Assembly (NCBI GenBank): GCA_035347995.1
Contig: DAOPQD010000002.1
Coordinates: 1 to 64,000 of the forward strand
From: JAAZNO01 sp012798275
GTDB lineage: Bacteria > Chloroflexota > Anaerolineae > B4-G1 > SLSP01
Direction: 5' to 3'
DNA length: 64,000 nucleotides
The notes below the pieces were generated by a model, which worked only from the letters and a program-made list of their open reading frames with translations, did no database searches and was not told the origin of the DNA. Below, in pieces: positions 16,343 to 24,469 of this stretch (the first letter of the stretch is position 1; every line of letters starts with the position of its first letter). Both the position numbers and the translations under genes were made by a program.

Positions 16343-16852
16343 ATGTCCACGCGACGCTTGACGCTGACCGCCTTGATGGCTGCCCTGGTCTTTGTCTTGA
16401 CGGTGGTGGTACGCCTGCCGACCGCCGCCGGCGGGTACCTGCATTTTGGCGACGCCGCGATCGCCTTTAGCGCGGTCGCCTTCGGCCCGTGGGTGGGCGC
16501 GGTCGCCGGGGCGTTGGGAACGGGTCTGGCCGATCTCTATGGCGGTTATCCACAGTTCGCGGCGATCTCGTTCCTCGTCCACGGTCTGCAGGGATGGCTC
16601 ATGGGATGGCTCATGCAACGACGCCTGACCCCGGCGAAAGCCATCCTGGCGGTTATTGCCGGCGGTGCCATAGTGGTGGTCGGATATTTCCTCGCCGAAG
16701 TCATCTTTTACGGCGCGGCGGCGGCGCTCTCCGAGGTGTTGCCCAACACGCTGCAGGGCCTGGTTGGCGGGGCGCTCGGCGTTTCCCTCTACCTGGCGGT
16801 GAAACGCGCCTATCCCCCCATCACCCGCTATCGGGAGCAGGAAAGGCGCTGA
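16343..16852 (+). CDS. ECF transporter substrate-binding S component
   Basis: 169 aa from the ATG at 16343, preceded by AAGGAG. It is almost wholly membrane-embedded, with about five or six helices. The opening 'RRLTLTALMAALVFVLT' and 'GGYLHFGDAAIAFSAVAFGP', then 'GALGTGLADLYGGY', are typical of S components of the DUF1393/ECF type. S components bind one vitamin or precursor and pass it to the energising module. The substrate cannot be told. The stop overlaps the ATG of the ATPase gene (TGATG), so the three genes are translationally coupled. Confidence 0.88.
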   Translation: MSTRRLTLTALMAALVFVLTVVVRLPTAAGGYLHFGDAAIAFSAVAFGPWVGAVAGALGTGLADLYGGYPQFAAISFLVHGLQGWLMGWLMQRRLTPAKAILAVIAGGAIVVVGYFLAEVIFYGAAAALSEVLPNTLQGLVGGALGVSLYLAVKRAYPPITRYREQERR

Positions 16853-18348
16853 TGGCTGCCCTTGCGCCGGCAATTCTGGCCCAGGACCTGAGCTTCCGCT
16901 ATCCCGCTTATGACAGCGCGACCGCCCCGCAGCCCGTGTGGCAGCATCTCCATCTGCGGGTTGAAGCCGGGACCGCGCTGACGGTCGCCGGCGGCAACGG
17001 CAGCGGCAAAAGCACGCTGTGTTATGTGCTGGCCGGATTGGCGCCCCGTCACACCGATGGGGAGGCGCACGGCGCGCTGCACCTTGCCGATCATGATGTC
17101 CTCGCTGCGCCGCCTTCGCCGCGCCTGGTAGGGCTGCTTTTCCAGGATGCAGCCGTGCAACTCTTCAACACCACGGCTGAAGATGAGGTGGCCTGGGGGC
17201 TGGAAGCGCTGGGCGTCGCGCCGGAAGTCATCGGCCCGCAGGTGATGCTGGCCCTGCGCCGTTTTGGCTTGCTCGATCAACGTCATCGCGCCCCCTGGCA
17301 ACTCTCCGGCGGGCAGCAGAAGCGTCTGGCGCTCGCGGCGGTGTGGGCGATGCGCCCGCGGGTGTTGCTCCTCGATGAACCGCTGCAAGGATTGGACCCC
17401 GAAGGACAGGCGGAAGTGCTCGCGGCGCTGGAGTCGCTCCGCAAGGAAGGTGCGACCCTGCTTTTTACCACGCCGGATTTCGCTGAGGTCGCGGCGATGC
17501 AGGACGTTTCGCTGCTGGAAGAGGGCGCGCTGACCGCCCCGGCCCCTGCGGCCGGATTCGCCGGCCAGACGCAGCGCCTCAGCGCAGCGGGGATTCTGTG
17601 TCCCGCCGAAGCCTGGGAAAAGTTGCGCCATGCCCGCAGCCGCATCGGCGCCGAGACGGCTCTCGAAGTCCGCAATCTCCGCTTCCGATATCCCAACGGG
17701 CCGGCGGTGCTCCACGGGCTCGACCTCAAGATCCCTCGCGGACAGTGTGTGGCGCTGATAGGCCCCAATGGCGCCGGCAAAACGACCCTCGTGCGCCATT
17801 TCAACGGCCTGTTACGGCCCACGATGGGCGCCGCTTACGTCATGGGGCAGGATTGCGCCTCCCGCTCCACGGGGCAGCTGGCGCGCGAGGTGGGATTTCT
17901 CTTTCAGCGCCCGGAGCAGCAGCTTTTCGCGGCGACGGTGCGCGAGGAGGTGGCCTACGGTCCCCGCCGGCTGGGATTCCCGGACGCCGAGGCGCGCGTC
18001 GAGCGGGCGCTGGAACATTTCGGCTTGCGGGAGGTGGCGCCCCGTCCCCCTGCCATTCTGGGGTACGGCTGGCAGCGTGCGGTGACGCTGGCCACGCTTG
18101 CCGCTCTCGATCCCCCCATCCTCATCCTCGATGAGCCGACCGCCGGTCTCGACGGGCGGGGACGGCAACAGCTCCTCAGCTGGCTGGCGGAGCGTCGCGC
18201 CGCCGGGACGACGCTGATCCTCGTCACGCATGAGCTGGCGCTGGCCGCGGCGGCCGATCGCGTCATCGCGTTGCACGAGGGACGTATCACCGCCGACGGC
18301 ATGCCCACCGAAGTTTTGCCACGCTTCTCGCGGGAGGCGGCGAGGTGA
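16852..18348 (+). CDS. ECF transporter double ATPase (EcfA1-EcfA2 fused in one chain)
   Basis: 498 aa with two ABC ATPase domains. Domain 1 (about 1-235): Walker A 'GGNGSGKST', Q-loop 'LFQDAAVQLF', signature 'LSGGQQKR', Walker B 'VLLLDEP', but the H-loop reads 'TTPDF' with no histidine. Domain 2 (about 265-498): Walker A 'GPNGAGKTT', Q-loop 'LFQRPEQQLF', a degenerate signature 'LGYGWQR' in place of LSGGQ, Walker B 'LILDEP' and H-loop 'VTHE'. In the head-to-tail dimer these two defects fall in the same composite site, so one ATP site should be weak and the other complete. It drives uptake with the S and T components at the membrane. Confidence 0.93.
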   Translation: MAALAPAILAQDLSFRYPAYDSATAPQPVWQHLHLRVEAGTALTVAGGNGSGKSTLCYVLAGLAPRHTDGEAHGALHLADHDVLAAPPSPRLVGLLFQDAAVQLFNTTAEDEVAWGLEALGVAPEVIGPQVMLALRRFGLLDQRHRAPWQLSGGQQKRLALAAVWAMRPRVLLLDEPLQGLDPEGQAEVLAALESLRKEGATLLFTTPDFAEVAAMQDVSLLEEGALTAPAPAAGFAGQTQRLSAAGILCPAEAWEKLRHARSRIGAETALEVRNLRFRYPNGPAVLHGLDLKIPRGQCVALIGPNGAGKTTLVRHFNGLLRPTMGAAYVMGQDCASRSTGQLAREVGFLFQRPEQQLFAATVREEVAYGPRRLGFPDAEARVERALEHFGLREVAPRPPAILGYGWQRAVTLATLAALDPPILILDEPTAGLDGRGRQQLLSWLAERRAAGTTLILVTHELALAAAADRVIALHEGRITADGMPTEVLPRFSREAAR

Positions 18349-19124
18349 GCTTCTCGCTCGATCTGTACGTGCCAGGGCGCTCCTGGCTGCACCGTTGCGA
18401 TCCTCGCGTGAAGTTGTGGCTGCTCCTGCTCGGCGTAGCGCTGGCATTTCGGTGGACGCATCCTCTCACGCAAGCGCTCTATGTGACGCTGCTGTTGCTG
18501 GTCCTGCGACTGGCGGGCATCACCGGACGCTCGCTGGGGTGGCTCTGGCATCAAATGCGCCCGTTGGTGCTGTTGATGCTCCTGTTGCAGCCCTTTTTCA
18601 CGCCGTCGGGGAAAATCCTGGCGCAGGTCGGCCCACTGACGTTGACCGTGGGGGGCCTGAACAGCGGGGCGCTGCTGGCGTTGCGCATCCTGGCGATGGC
18701 CTTTCTCACCGGCGGGCTGCTGTTCACCACCGATCAGCGCGCCCTGGTGCAGGCTTTTGTGCGGTTGGGACTGCCTTACACCTGGGGGCTCACCGTGAGC
18801 CTGACGCTGCGTTTCCTGCCCGCGATTGGGGGGTTGGCGACGACCGTGCGCGAGGCGCAGGCGTCGCGGGGATGGGTCGCCGAGGGGAATTTCATCCGCC
18901 GCGCGCGGGATTATCTCCCCGTGCTGATTGCCATCGTCATTGGCGCGTTGCGGTTGAGCGATCAGCTGGCGCTGGCACTGGCGGCGCGCGGACTGGATTA
19001 TCCGGGGCCGCGCACAACCTGGCGGAAGCTGCAGATGCGGCGCGTGGATTGGTGGGTGCTGGGATTGAGCACGGTCGGCTTTATCGGCGCCTGGAGCGCT
19101 TCCTTGATCTATCCGGCCTTGTAG
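18345..19124 (+). CDS. ECF transporter transmembrane component EcfT
   Basis: 259 aa, GTG start that overlaps the ATPase stop by four bases (GTGA). Membrane helices lie at about 26-45, 48-66, 75-95, 110-130 and at the C terminus. The two coupling-helix motifs that dock on the ATPases appear as 'REAQASRG' and 'LALAARG'. EcfT links the S component to the two ATPase domains. It is the last gene of the ecfS-A1A2-T operon. Confidence 0.92.
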   Translation: MSFSLDLYVPGRSWLHRCDPRVKLWLLLLGVALAFRWTHPLTQALYVTLLLLVLRLAGITGRSLGWLWHQMRPLVLLMLLLQPFFTPSGKILAQVGPLTLTVGGLNSGALLALRILAMAFLTGGLLFTTDQRALVQAFVRLGLPYTWGLTVSLTLRFLPAIGGLATTVREAQASRGWVAEGNFIRRARDYLPVLIAIVIGALRLSDQLALALAARGLDYPGPRTTWRKLQMRRVDWWVLGLSTVGFIGAWSASLIYPAL

Positions 19125-19154
19125 CAGCGAGCTGCACGCCGGCTAAAAGCAGGG

Positions 19155-19160
19155 TATAAT
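19155..19160 (+). promoter_or_regulatory. Candidate -10 box for the udk transcription unit
   Basis: TATAAT 34 nt before the udk ATG; no convincing -35 box at 16-18 nt spacing. Confidence 0.45.
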
Positions 19161-19194
19161 AGAGAAGAACCCAACTCTAAGATGGGAGGGAGTC

Positions 19195-19821
19195 ATGCGG
19201 CCATTGATCATCGGCGTAGCTGGGGGCACAGGATCAGGCAAGACTACCGTGGCTAATCGGATTCTGGAGCGCGTGGGGACGGAACACATCGCCTACATCC
19301 CCCATGACGCTTACTATCGCGATCTCAGTCACTTGCCCCACGAAGAACGTCAAAAAGTCAATTTCGACCACCCGGATGCGTTGGAAACGGAGTTGATGGT
19401 CGAGCATCTGTGGCAGCTGCGGGAAGGGCACGCGGTGGAGATCCCCGTCTACGATTTCACTCTGCACACCCGCACTCAGCAGACCCGTCACGTCGAACCG
19501 GCGCGGATTGTGTTAGCCGAAGGCATCCTCATTTTCGCCGAGCCGGCATTGCGCCGGCTGTTCGATGTCAAGCTCTTTGTGGACACCGACGCCGACATCC
19601 GCCTGATTCGCCGCCTGCAGCGCGATGTGGAGGAACGCGGACGCACTGTCCAATCGGTGATTGACCAGTATCTTGGCACGGTGCGCCCCATGCATCTGGA
19701 ATTCGTCGAGCCGAGCAAGCGCTACGCCGATGTCATCATTCCAGAAGGCGGCTTCAACGAGGTGGCGATCGAGATGGTGGCAGCGCGGATTCGGGGATTG
19801 CTGCAGGAGGAAAGCAAATGA
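19195..19821 (+). CDS. udk: Uridine/cytidine kinase
   Basis: 208 aa, standard size. It phosphorylates uridine and cytidine to UMP and CMP in pyrimidine salvage. The P-loop is 'GVAGGTGSGKTTVANRI', the acceptor region 'HDAYYRDLSHLP', 'NFDHPDALE' and the lid 'DTDADIRLIRRLQRDVEERG' are typical. GGGAGGGAG precedes the ATG. The stop overlaps the next ATG (ATGA), tying it to the sugar-nucleotide genes, which use uridine nucleotides. Confidence 0.95.
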   Translation: MRPLIIGVAGGTGSGKTTVANRILERVGTEHIAYIPHDAYYRDLSHLPHEERQKVNFDHPDALETELMVEHLWQLREGHAVEIPVYDFTLHTRTQQTRHVEPARIVLAEGILIFAEPALRRLFDVKLFVDTDADIRLIRRLQRDVEERGRTVQSVIDQYLGTVRPMHLEFVEPSKRYADVIIPEGGFNEVAIEMVAARIRGLLQEESK

Positions 19822-20438
19822 CGCGGGAACACGTGCGGATTCATCCTACCGCCGAAGTCGCCGAGAGCGCCCAGATTGGCGCGGGCACGGCGATCTGGCA
19901 TCAGTGCCAGATCCGCCCCGACGCGCAGATCGGACGCAACTGCATCTTCGGCAAGGGCGTTTATGTGGATTTCGGGGTCAAGATCGGGGATAACGTAAAG
20001 GTGCAGAACTACGTTTCCATCTATCACGGGGTGGAGATCGAAGACGGCGTGTTCATCGGGCCGCACGTCTGCTTCACCAATGACAATCTGCCGCGCGCCA
20101 TCAACCCCGATGGGACGCTCAAGTCCGCCGACGATTGGGTGCTGGGGCGGATTCTGATCAAACGCGGGGCAGCGCTGGGCGCGAACTCCACCATCCTGCC
20201 CAAGGTGGTCATCGGCGAGTGGGCGATGGTCGGCTCCGGCAGCGTGGTGACCAGGGATGTGCCCGCCTATGGGCTGGTGTACGGCAATCCAGCGCGGTTG
20301 CACGGCTTTGTGTGTCCGTGCGGACGGCGGCTGCAAGCGGGCGCCATCGCGGACGAGGTGATGCGCGCGCAATGTCCTGCGTGCGGAGCGGAGATCGCCA
20401 TCCCCTTACCGCTGTGGCAGCAAGGTAGTAGTGAGTAG
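19818..20438 (+). CDS. Hexapeptide-repeat N-acetyltransferase, WlbB/WbpD-like, with a C-terminal zinc ribbon
   Basis: 206 aa. Residues about 5-165 are left-handed beta-helix repeats ('IGAGTAIWHQCQI', 'IGRNCIFGKGVYV', 'VVIGEWAMVGSGSVVT'), with 'FTNDNLPRAINPDG' typical of WlbB/WbpD enzymes that N-acetylate the 3-amino group of UDP-GlcNAc(3NH2)A using acetyl-CoA. Residues 172-200 carry 'CPCG' and 'CPAC', a small zinc-ribbon-like tail. Its ATG overlaps the udk stop. The gene order with DegT and Gfo/Idh genes supports the assignment. Confidence 0.85.
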   Translation: MTREHVRIHPTAEVAESAQIGAGTAIWHQCQIRPDAQIGRNCIFGKGVYVDFGVKIGDNVKVQNYVSIYHGVEIEDGVFIGPHVCFTNDNLPRAINPDGTLKSADDWVLGRILIKRGAALGANSTILPKVVIGEWAMVGSGSVVTRDVPAYGLVYGNPARLHGFVCPCGRRLQAGAIADEVMRAQCPACGAEIAIPLPLWQQGSSE

Positions 20439-20454
20439 AGAAAAGTGAGCCTTC

Positions 20455-20522
20455 TTACCCATTACCTATCACCCATTACCCATTACCCATTTTCCCATTT
20501 TCCCATTTTCCCATTACCCATA
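20455..20522 (+). repeat. CCCATTA/CCCATTTT word repeat in the degT leader
   Basis: Words ACCCATT, ACCTATC, ACCCATT and TTCCCATTTT repeat about ten times and end 5 nt before the GAAGGAG of the DegT gene. The same CCCATTA word, in the same sense, precedes the HD gene at 55.6 kb and trpS at 63.7 kb. Confidence 0.9.
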
Positions 20523-20538
20523 CGAAGGAGCGACACAC

Positions 20539-21615
20539 ATGATTCCCATCGCCAAACCCCAACTGGGGGAAGAAGAGAAGCAGGCAGTTCTGGAAGTGTT
20601 GGATTCGGGGATGCTCGCGCAGGGGCCGCGGGTGAAGGCCTTTGAGGAAGCGTTCGCGGCGATGTGCGGTGTGAAGTATGCCATCGCCACGAGCAGCGGC
20701 ACGACGGCGCTGCATGTGGCTTTGCTGGCGCACGGCATCGGCGCGGGGGATGAGGTCATCACCTCGGCGTTCACCTTCATCGCCTCGGCCAACAGCATCC
20801 TGTACACGGGGGCGCGGCCGGTCTTTGTGGACATTGATCCGGCCACGTTCAACCTCGATCCGGCCAAGATCGAGGCGGCGATCACGCCGCGAACGCGGGC
20901 CATCATGCCCGTGCACCTGTTTGGGCTGACCTGCGACATGGGGCCGATCATGGAGCTCGCGGCGCAGTATGGCCTGGTGGTCATCGAGGATGCGTGTCAG
21001 GCGCACGGCGCAGAGTACCGGAGCCGGCGCGCGGGCAGTTTCGGCACGGGGGCGTTCTCGCTGTATCCCACGAAGAACATCACCTCGGCGGAAGGGGGCA
21101 TGATCACCACGGACGACCCGGTGATTGACGAGAAGTGTCGCGTGCTCCGCCAGCACGGGATGCGCCGGCGCTACTATCACGACGAATTGGGCTTCAATTT
21201 CCGCATGACGGACGTGCACGCCGCGATTGGGTTGGCGCAACTGGGCAAGTTGGAGCGCTTCAACGCGGCGCGGATCGCCAACGCGGCCTTTCTGACCGCG
21301 CACCTCACGGGGGTCATCCCGCCAGTAACGCCAGAGGGACAGCGGCATGTGTTCCATCAGTACACCGTGCGGGTCAAGGAGGGACAACGCGACGCGCTGG
21401 CCGAGCACCTCAAGGCGCACGGCATCGGCAGCATGGTCTACTATCCGGTGCCTATTCACCAGCAAACTTTCTATGTCAACGAGCTGGGATATGACCCGCA
21501 GCTGCCCGAGACTGAAGCGGCGGCAGCGGAAGTGCTCTCGCTGCCGGTGCATCCGGCGCTGAGCCCGGTGGATTTGGAGACGATTGTGGCCGCGGTAAAC
21601 GGGTTTGCCGCATGA
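20539..21615 (+). CDS. DegT/DnrJ/EryC1-type PLP sugar aminotransferase (WlbC/WbpE-like)
   Basis: 358 aa, normal length. These enzymes transfer an amino group from glutamate to a 3-keto (or 4-keto) nucleotide sugar through PLP. The PLP lysine is in 'YPTKNITSAEGGMI' near residue 180; 'TSSGTTALHVALLA' binds the phosphate, and 'VIEDACQAHGAEY' contains the ring-stacking Asp. 'GFNFRMTDVHAAIGLAQLGKL' is typical. With the neighbouring WlbB-like acetyltransferase and WlbA-like dehydrogenase it should form UDP-GlcNAc(3NH2)A. The stop overlaps the ATG of the MNT gene (ATGA). Confidence 0.92.
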   Translation: MIPIAKPQLGEEEKQAVLEVLDSGMLAQGPRVKAFEEAFAAMCGVKYAIATSSGTTALHVALLAHGIGAGDEVITSAFTFIASANSILYTGARPVFVDIDPATFNLDPAKIEAAITPRTRAIMPVHLFGLTCDMGPIMELAAQYGLVVIEDACQAHGAEYRSRRAGSFGTGAFSLYPTKNITSAEGGMITTDDPVIDEKCRVLRQHGMRRRYYHDELGFNFRMTDVHAAIGLAQLGKLERFNAARIANAAFLTAHLTGVIPPVTPEGQRHVFHQYTVRVKEGQRDALAEHLKAHGIGSMVYYPVPIHQQTFYVNELGYDPQLPETEAAAAEVLSLPVHPALSPVDLETIVAAVNGFAA

Positions 21616-21944
21616 AGCGTCTTTCCCCCGCGACTTTTGAGCTGGAGTTGCAGAAGCTGCTGCGCTGTCTGGAACCGTATGCACCGCAGAAAGTCATCCT
21701 CTTTGGCTCTTACGCGCGCGGGGATTATCATGCCGGGAGCGACGTGGACCTGCTCATCGTCAAAGACACGGACCGCCCGTTTCTGGAGCGCAGCGCTGAG
21801 ATATGGCAATGCTATTCCGGCGCCTTGCTCATCGAGCCGCTGGTCTATACGCCACGGGAATTCGAAACGATGGTGGCGCACGAAAATCCATTCATCATGC
21901 AGATATTGCGGGAAGGGATGACGATTTATGAATCGCAACCTTGA
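21612..21944 (+). CDS. MNT-type minimal nucleotidyltransferase (antitoxin of an MNT-HEPN pair)
   Basis: 110 aa. The polymerase-beta fold signature 'GSYARGDYHAGSDVDLLIV' has the expected Gly-Ser and paired Asp residues, so it should be catalytically competent. In studied MNT-HEPN modules this protein modifies the HEPN toxin with AMP and so silences it. Its ATG overlaps the DegT stop by 4 nt and its end overlaps the HEPN gene by 17 nt, so translation is coupled on both sides. Confidence 0.9.
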   Translation: MKRLSPATFELELQKLLRCLEPYAPQKVILFGSYARGDYHAGSDVDLLIVKDTDRPFLERSAEIWQCYSGALLIEPLVYTPREFETMVAHENPFIMQILREGMTIYESQP

Positions 21945-22356
21945 AGAAGGCCGTCGCTGGTATGACCAGGCAGGGCATGACGTGCGCGCGGCCGCGCTGA
22001 TGCACGACCATGGATTTCACGAGACCGCATGCTTCCTGGCTCAACAGGCGACCGAGAAAGCGCTCAAGGCCTATCTCTATGCCCAGGGTGAACGTCCTGT
22101 CATCGGCCATGCGACCCACCAATTGGTGCAACGTTGTGCGGAATACGATCCCGATTTTGGCCTTCTGCTGGATGGTTGCCGGCAGCTGGATCAGTATTAC
22201 ATCCCTACCCGCTACCCCAACGGCCTGCCGGATGGGATTCCCCACGACCTCTACACCGAAGAGCAAGCGGCTCGCGCGCTGACGGTGGCCCAAACGGTGA
22301 TAGCACAGGTGGGGAGAAAATTAAGTGAGGACCCAAGCCATGAATCCCAAGACTGA
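21928..22356 (+). CDS. HEPN-domain protein (toxin of an MNT-HEPN pair)
   Basis: 142 aa, a four-helix HEPN domain: 'RRWYDQAGHDVRAAALM', 'CFLAQQATEKALKAYLYAQG', 'GHATHQLVQRC' and 'YYIPTRYPNGLP'. HEPN toxins are usually RNases, but the common R-x4-6-H catalytic motif is not obvious, so activity is inferred from pairing with the MNT gene. It overlaps the MNT gene by 17 nt and the downstream oxidoreductase start by 17 nt. Confidence 0.88.
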   Translation: MNRNLEEGRRWYDQAGHDVRAAALMHDHGFHETACFLAQQATEKALKAYLYAQGERPVIGHATHQLVQRCAEYDPDFGLLLDGCRQLDQYYIPTRYPNGLPDGIPHDLYTEEQAARALTVAQTVIAQVGRKLSEDPSHESQD

Positions 22357-23359
22357 ACTTCGCGCCGCTGTGATCGGTGTCGGTTCGATGGGGCAGCATC
22401 ATGCCCGGGTGTATACGGAACTCAAGCAGACGACGCTTGTAGGTGTGGCGGATGCGGTCCCGGAGACGGCACAGCGCATCGGCGGGAAGTACGGCGTCCC
22501 GGCGTACAGCGATTATCGGGAGCTGCTGGAGCGCGAGCGGCCAGACCTCGTGACAGTTGCCGTGCCGACGCAGGAGCATTATGCCGTAGCCCTTGCCGCG
22601 CTGGAAGCGGGGTGTCACGTGCTGGTGGAAAAGCCCATCGCCGCCACGGTGGCCGATGGAATGGCCTTGATCGCGCGCGCGGCGGCGCTCGACCGCAACC
22701 TGATGGTAGGGCACATCGTGCGCTTCAGCCCGGTGATCCAGGCGCTCAAGCAGCATCTCAATGCAGGGGAACTGGGGCGCATTTTCCAGATCGCCTGCCG
22801 GCGCGTGGGGCCTTTTCCGGCGCGGATTCGGGACGTGGGGGTGGTGGTGGATCTGGCGCCGCATGATTTGGATGTGATGCGGTTCATCACGGGCGATGAA
22901 ATCGTGCATGTCTTTGCCGAGACGGAGCAGCAAATTCACACCGCGCATGAAGACCTGGTGCTGGGGATGGTGCGGTTTCGCCACGGCAGCGCCGGCCTGT
23001 TGGAGATCAACTGGCTGACGCCGCAGAAGGTGCGCGAGGTGGTGGTGCTTGGGGAACGGGGCATGTTTCGCGCCGATGACCTGACGCAGGATCTGTACTT
23101 CTACGAGAACGCTGACGCCAGCAGCACGGAGTGGGGGCACCTGAGCCTGCTCAAGGGGGTAAGCGAAGGGCGGATGGTGCGCTATCCCATCGCGCGGTAC
23201 GAGCCACTCAAGGCGGAGTTGGAGGCGTTTGCGACGGCGGTGATAGAGAATCAGCCAGTCCCGGTGAGCGGCAAGGATGGCGTCACAGCGTTGCGCCTGG
23301 CGCTGGCGCTGGTAGAATCGGGAGAGACGCGCCAGGTCGTACATGTTGATGGCTGTTAA
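22340..23359 (+). CDS. Gfo/Idh/MocA-family dehydrogenase (WlbA/WbpB-like)
   Basis: 339 aa from the ATG at 22340, with GAGG about 9 nt upstream; a GTG at 22325 is also in frame. N-terminal Rossmann domain 'AAVIGVGSMGQHHARVY', the 'VEKPIA' motif with the catalytic lysine near residue 95, and 'GVVVDLAPHDLDVM' with catalytic Asp/His near 175. In WlbA/WbpB this oxidises C3 of UDP-GlcNAcA to the 3-keto sugar using NAD. Placement two genes after the DegT aminotransferase supports that role. It starts inside the end of the HEPN gene. Confidence 0.88.
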   Translation: MNPKTELRAAVIGVGSMGQHHARVYTELKQTTLVGVADAVPETAQRIGGKYGVPAYSDYRELLERERPDLVTVAVPTQEHYAVALAALEAGCHVLVEKPIAATVADGMALIARAAALDRNLMVGHIVRFSPVIQALKQHLNAGELGRIFQIACRRVGPFPARIRDVGVVVDLAPHDLDVMRFITGDEIVHVFAETEQQIHTAHEDLVLGMVRFRHGSAGLLEINWLTPQKVREVVVLGERGMFRADDLTQDLYFYENADASSTEWGHLSLLKGVSEGRMVRYPIARYEPLKAELEAFATAVIENQPVPVSGKDGVTALRLALALVESGETRQVVHVDGC

Positions 23360-23378
23360 TGGCTAAAGGAGGTTCGCC

Positions 23379-24432
23379 ATGGAAAATAACCAGATCCGAC
23401 AGTTGATTCGGCAGGAGTTGCCGCTGGTTTTGCGGCAGGACCGTGAATTCCGCGAATGGGTACGGAGTCTGATGCAAGAGCAATACGCAGATAAAGTGGA
23501 GACCGAGAGTCGCTTCGATCGGCTATTGGATGAGTTACGCCGCGATCGTGAAGAGAATACGCGCAAGTGGGAGGCCAATCAGCAAGAGTTGCGGGCCATG
23601 CGGGAAGAGCAAGAGCGCAAGTGGGAGGCCAATCAGCAAGAGTTGCGGATCATGCGGGAAGAGCAAGAGCGCAAGTGGGAGGCCAATCAACAAGAGTTGC
23701 GGGCCATGCGGGAAGAGCAAGAGCGCAAGTGGGAAGAGCAAAACCGCAAGTGGGAGGCCAATCAACAAGAGTTGCGGGCCATGCGGGAAGAGCAAGAGCN
23801 NNNNNNNNNNNNNNNNNNNNNNNNNNNNNNNNNNNNNNNNNNNNNNNNNNNNNNNNNNNNNNNNNNNNNNNNNNNNNNNNNNNNNNNNNNNNNNNNNNNG
23901 GGCCATGCGGGAAGAGCAAGAGCGCAAGTGGGAAGAGCAAAACCGCAAGTGGGAAGAGCAGAACCGCAAGTGGGAAGAGAATACTGCGCGCCTGGATCGC
24001 ATCCTGGACACCATCGAGGCACAAGCCAGGAAACACGACCAGGGCATTGGCGCACTCGGGGCGCGGTGGGGAATGCAGGCCGAGCAATCCTTCCGCAACG
24101 GCTTGAAGGGGATTCTGGAGCGCTCTTTCGGCGTCGAGGTTCTCAACGTCACTGAGTACGACGATGCCGGCGAGGTCTTCGGGCATCCCGACCAGGTTGA
24201 GCTGGACCTGATTATCTTCAACGGCACCTTGATTCTGTGCGAGATCAAATCCTCGATGAGCAAGTCCGACATGTATGCCTTCGAGCGCAAGGTGGCGTTC
24301 TATGAGCGGCATCACGATCGCAAAGCCGACCGCAAGCTGGTCATCTCACCCATGGTAGATCCCAAGGCTCAAGAGATCGCACAAAAGCTGGGAATCGAGG
24401 TCTACAGCTACGCCGATAGTGTGAAGCTGTAG
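23379..24432 (+). CDS. DUF3782-like coiled-coil protein with C-terminal PD-(D/E)XK nuclease-like domain, interrupted by an assembly gap
   Basis: The N-terminal 55 residues are charged and helical. Then comes a tandem coiled coil of an 18-residue unit (KWEANQQELRAMREEQER) with 7-residue KWEEQNR inserts. 100 N break the repeat at 23800. The C-terminal 145 residues form a nuclease-like fold: 'QVELDLIIFN' and 'CEIKSSMS' give the D...ExK pattern, followed by 'DRKLVISPMVDP'. The two halves are out of frame across the 100 N; the true gap must be a multiple of three, which repeat units of 54 and 21 nt would satisfy. Function of this family is not established. AAAGGAGG precedes the ATG. Confidence 0.85.
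23800..23899. other. Assembly gap of exactly 100 N
   Basis: Placeholder of standard length within the tandem repeat of the coiled-coil gene; real length unknown. Confidence 0.98.
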
Positions 24433-24469
24433 CGAATCGGCAAATGCGAAAATGAAGGTGACGACGCCC

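Noticed and set aside
16489..16851. Upstream extension of the EcfA frame
   Set aside because: It overlaps ecfS in another frame; ABC homology and the TGATG junction put the start at 16852.
23560..23960. Possible CRISPR array
   Set aside because: The repeats are contiguous 54- and 21-nt coding units without unique spacers, encoding a coiled coil.
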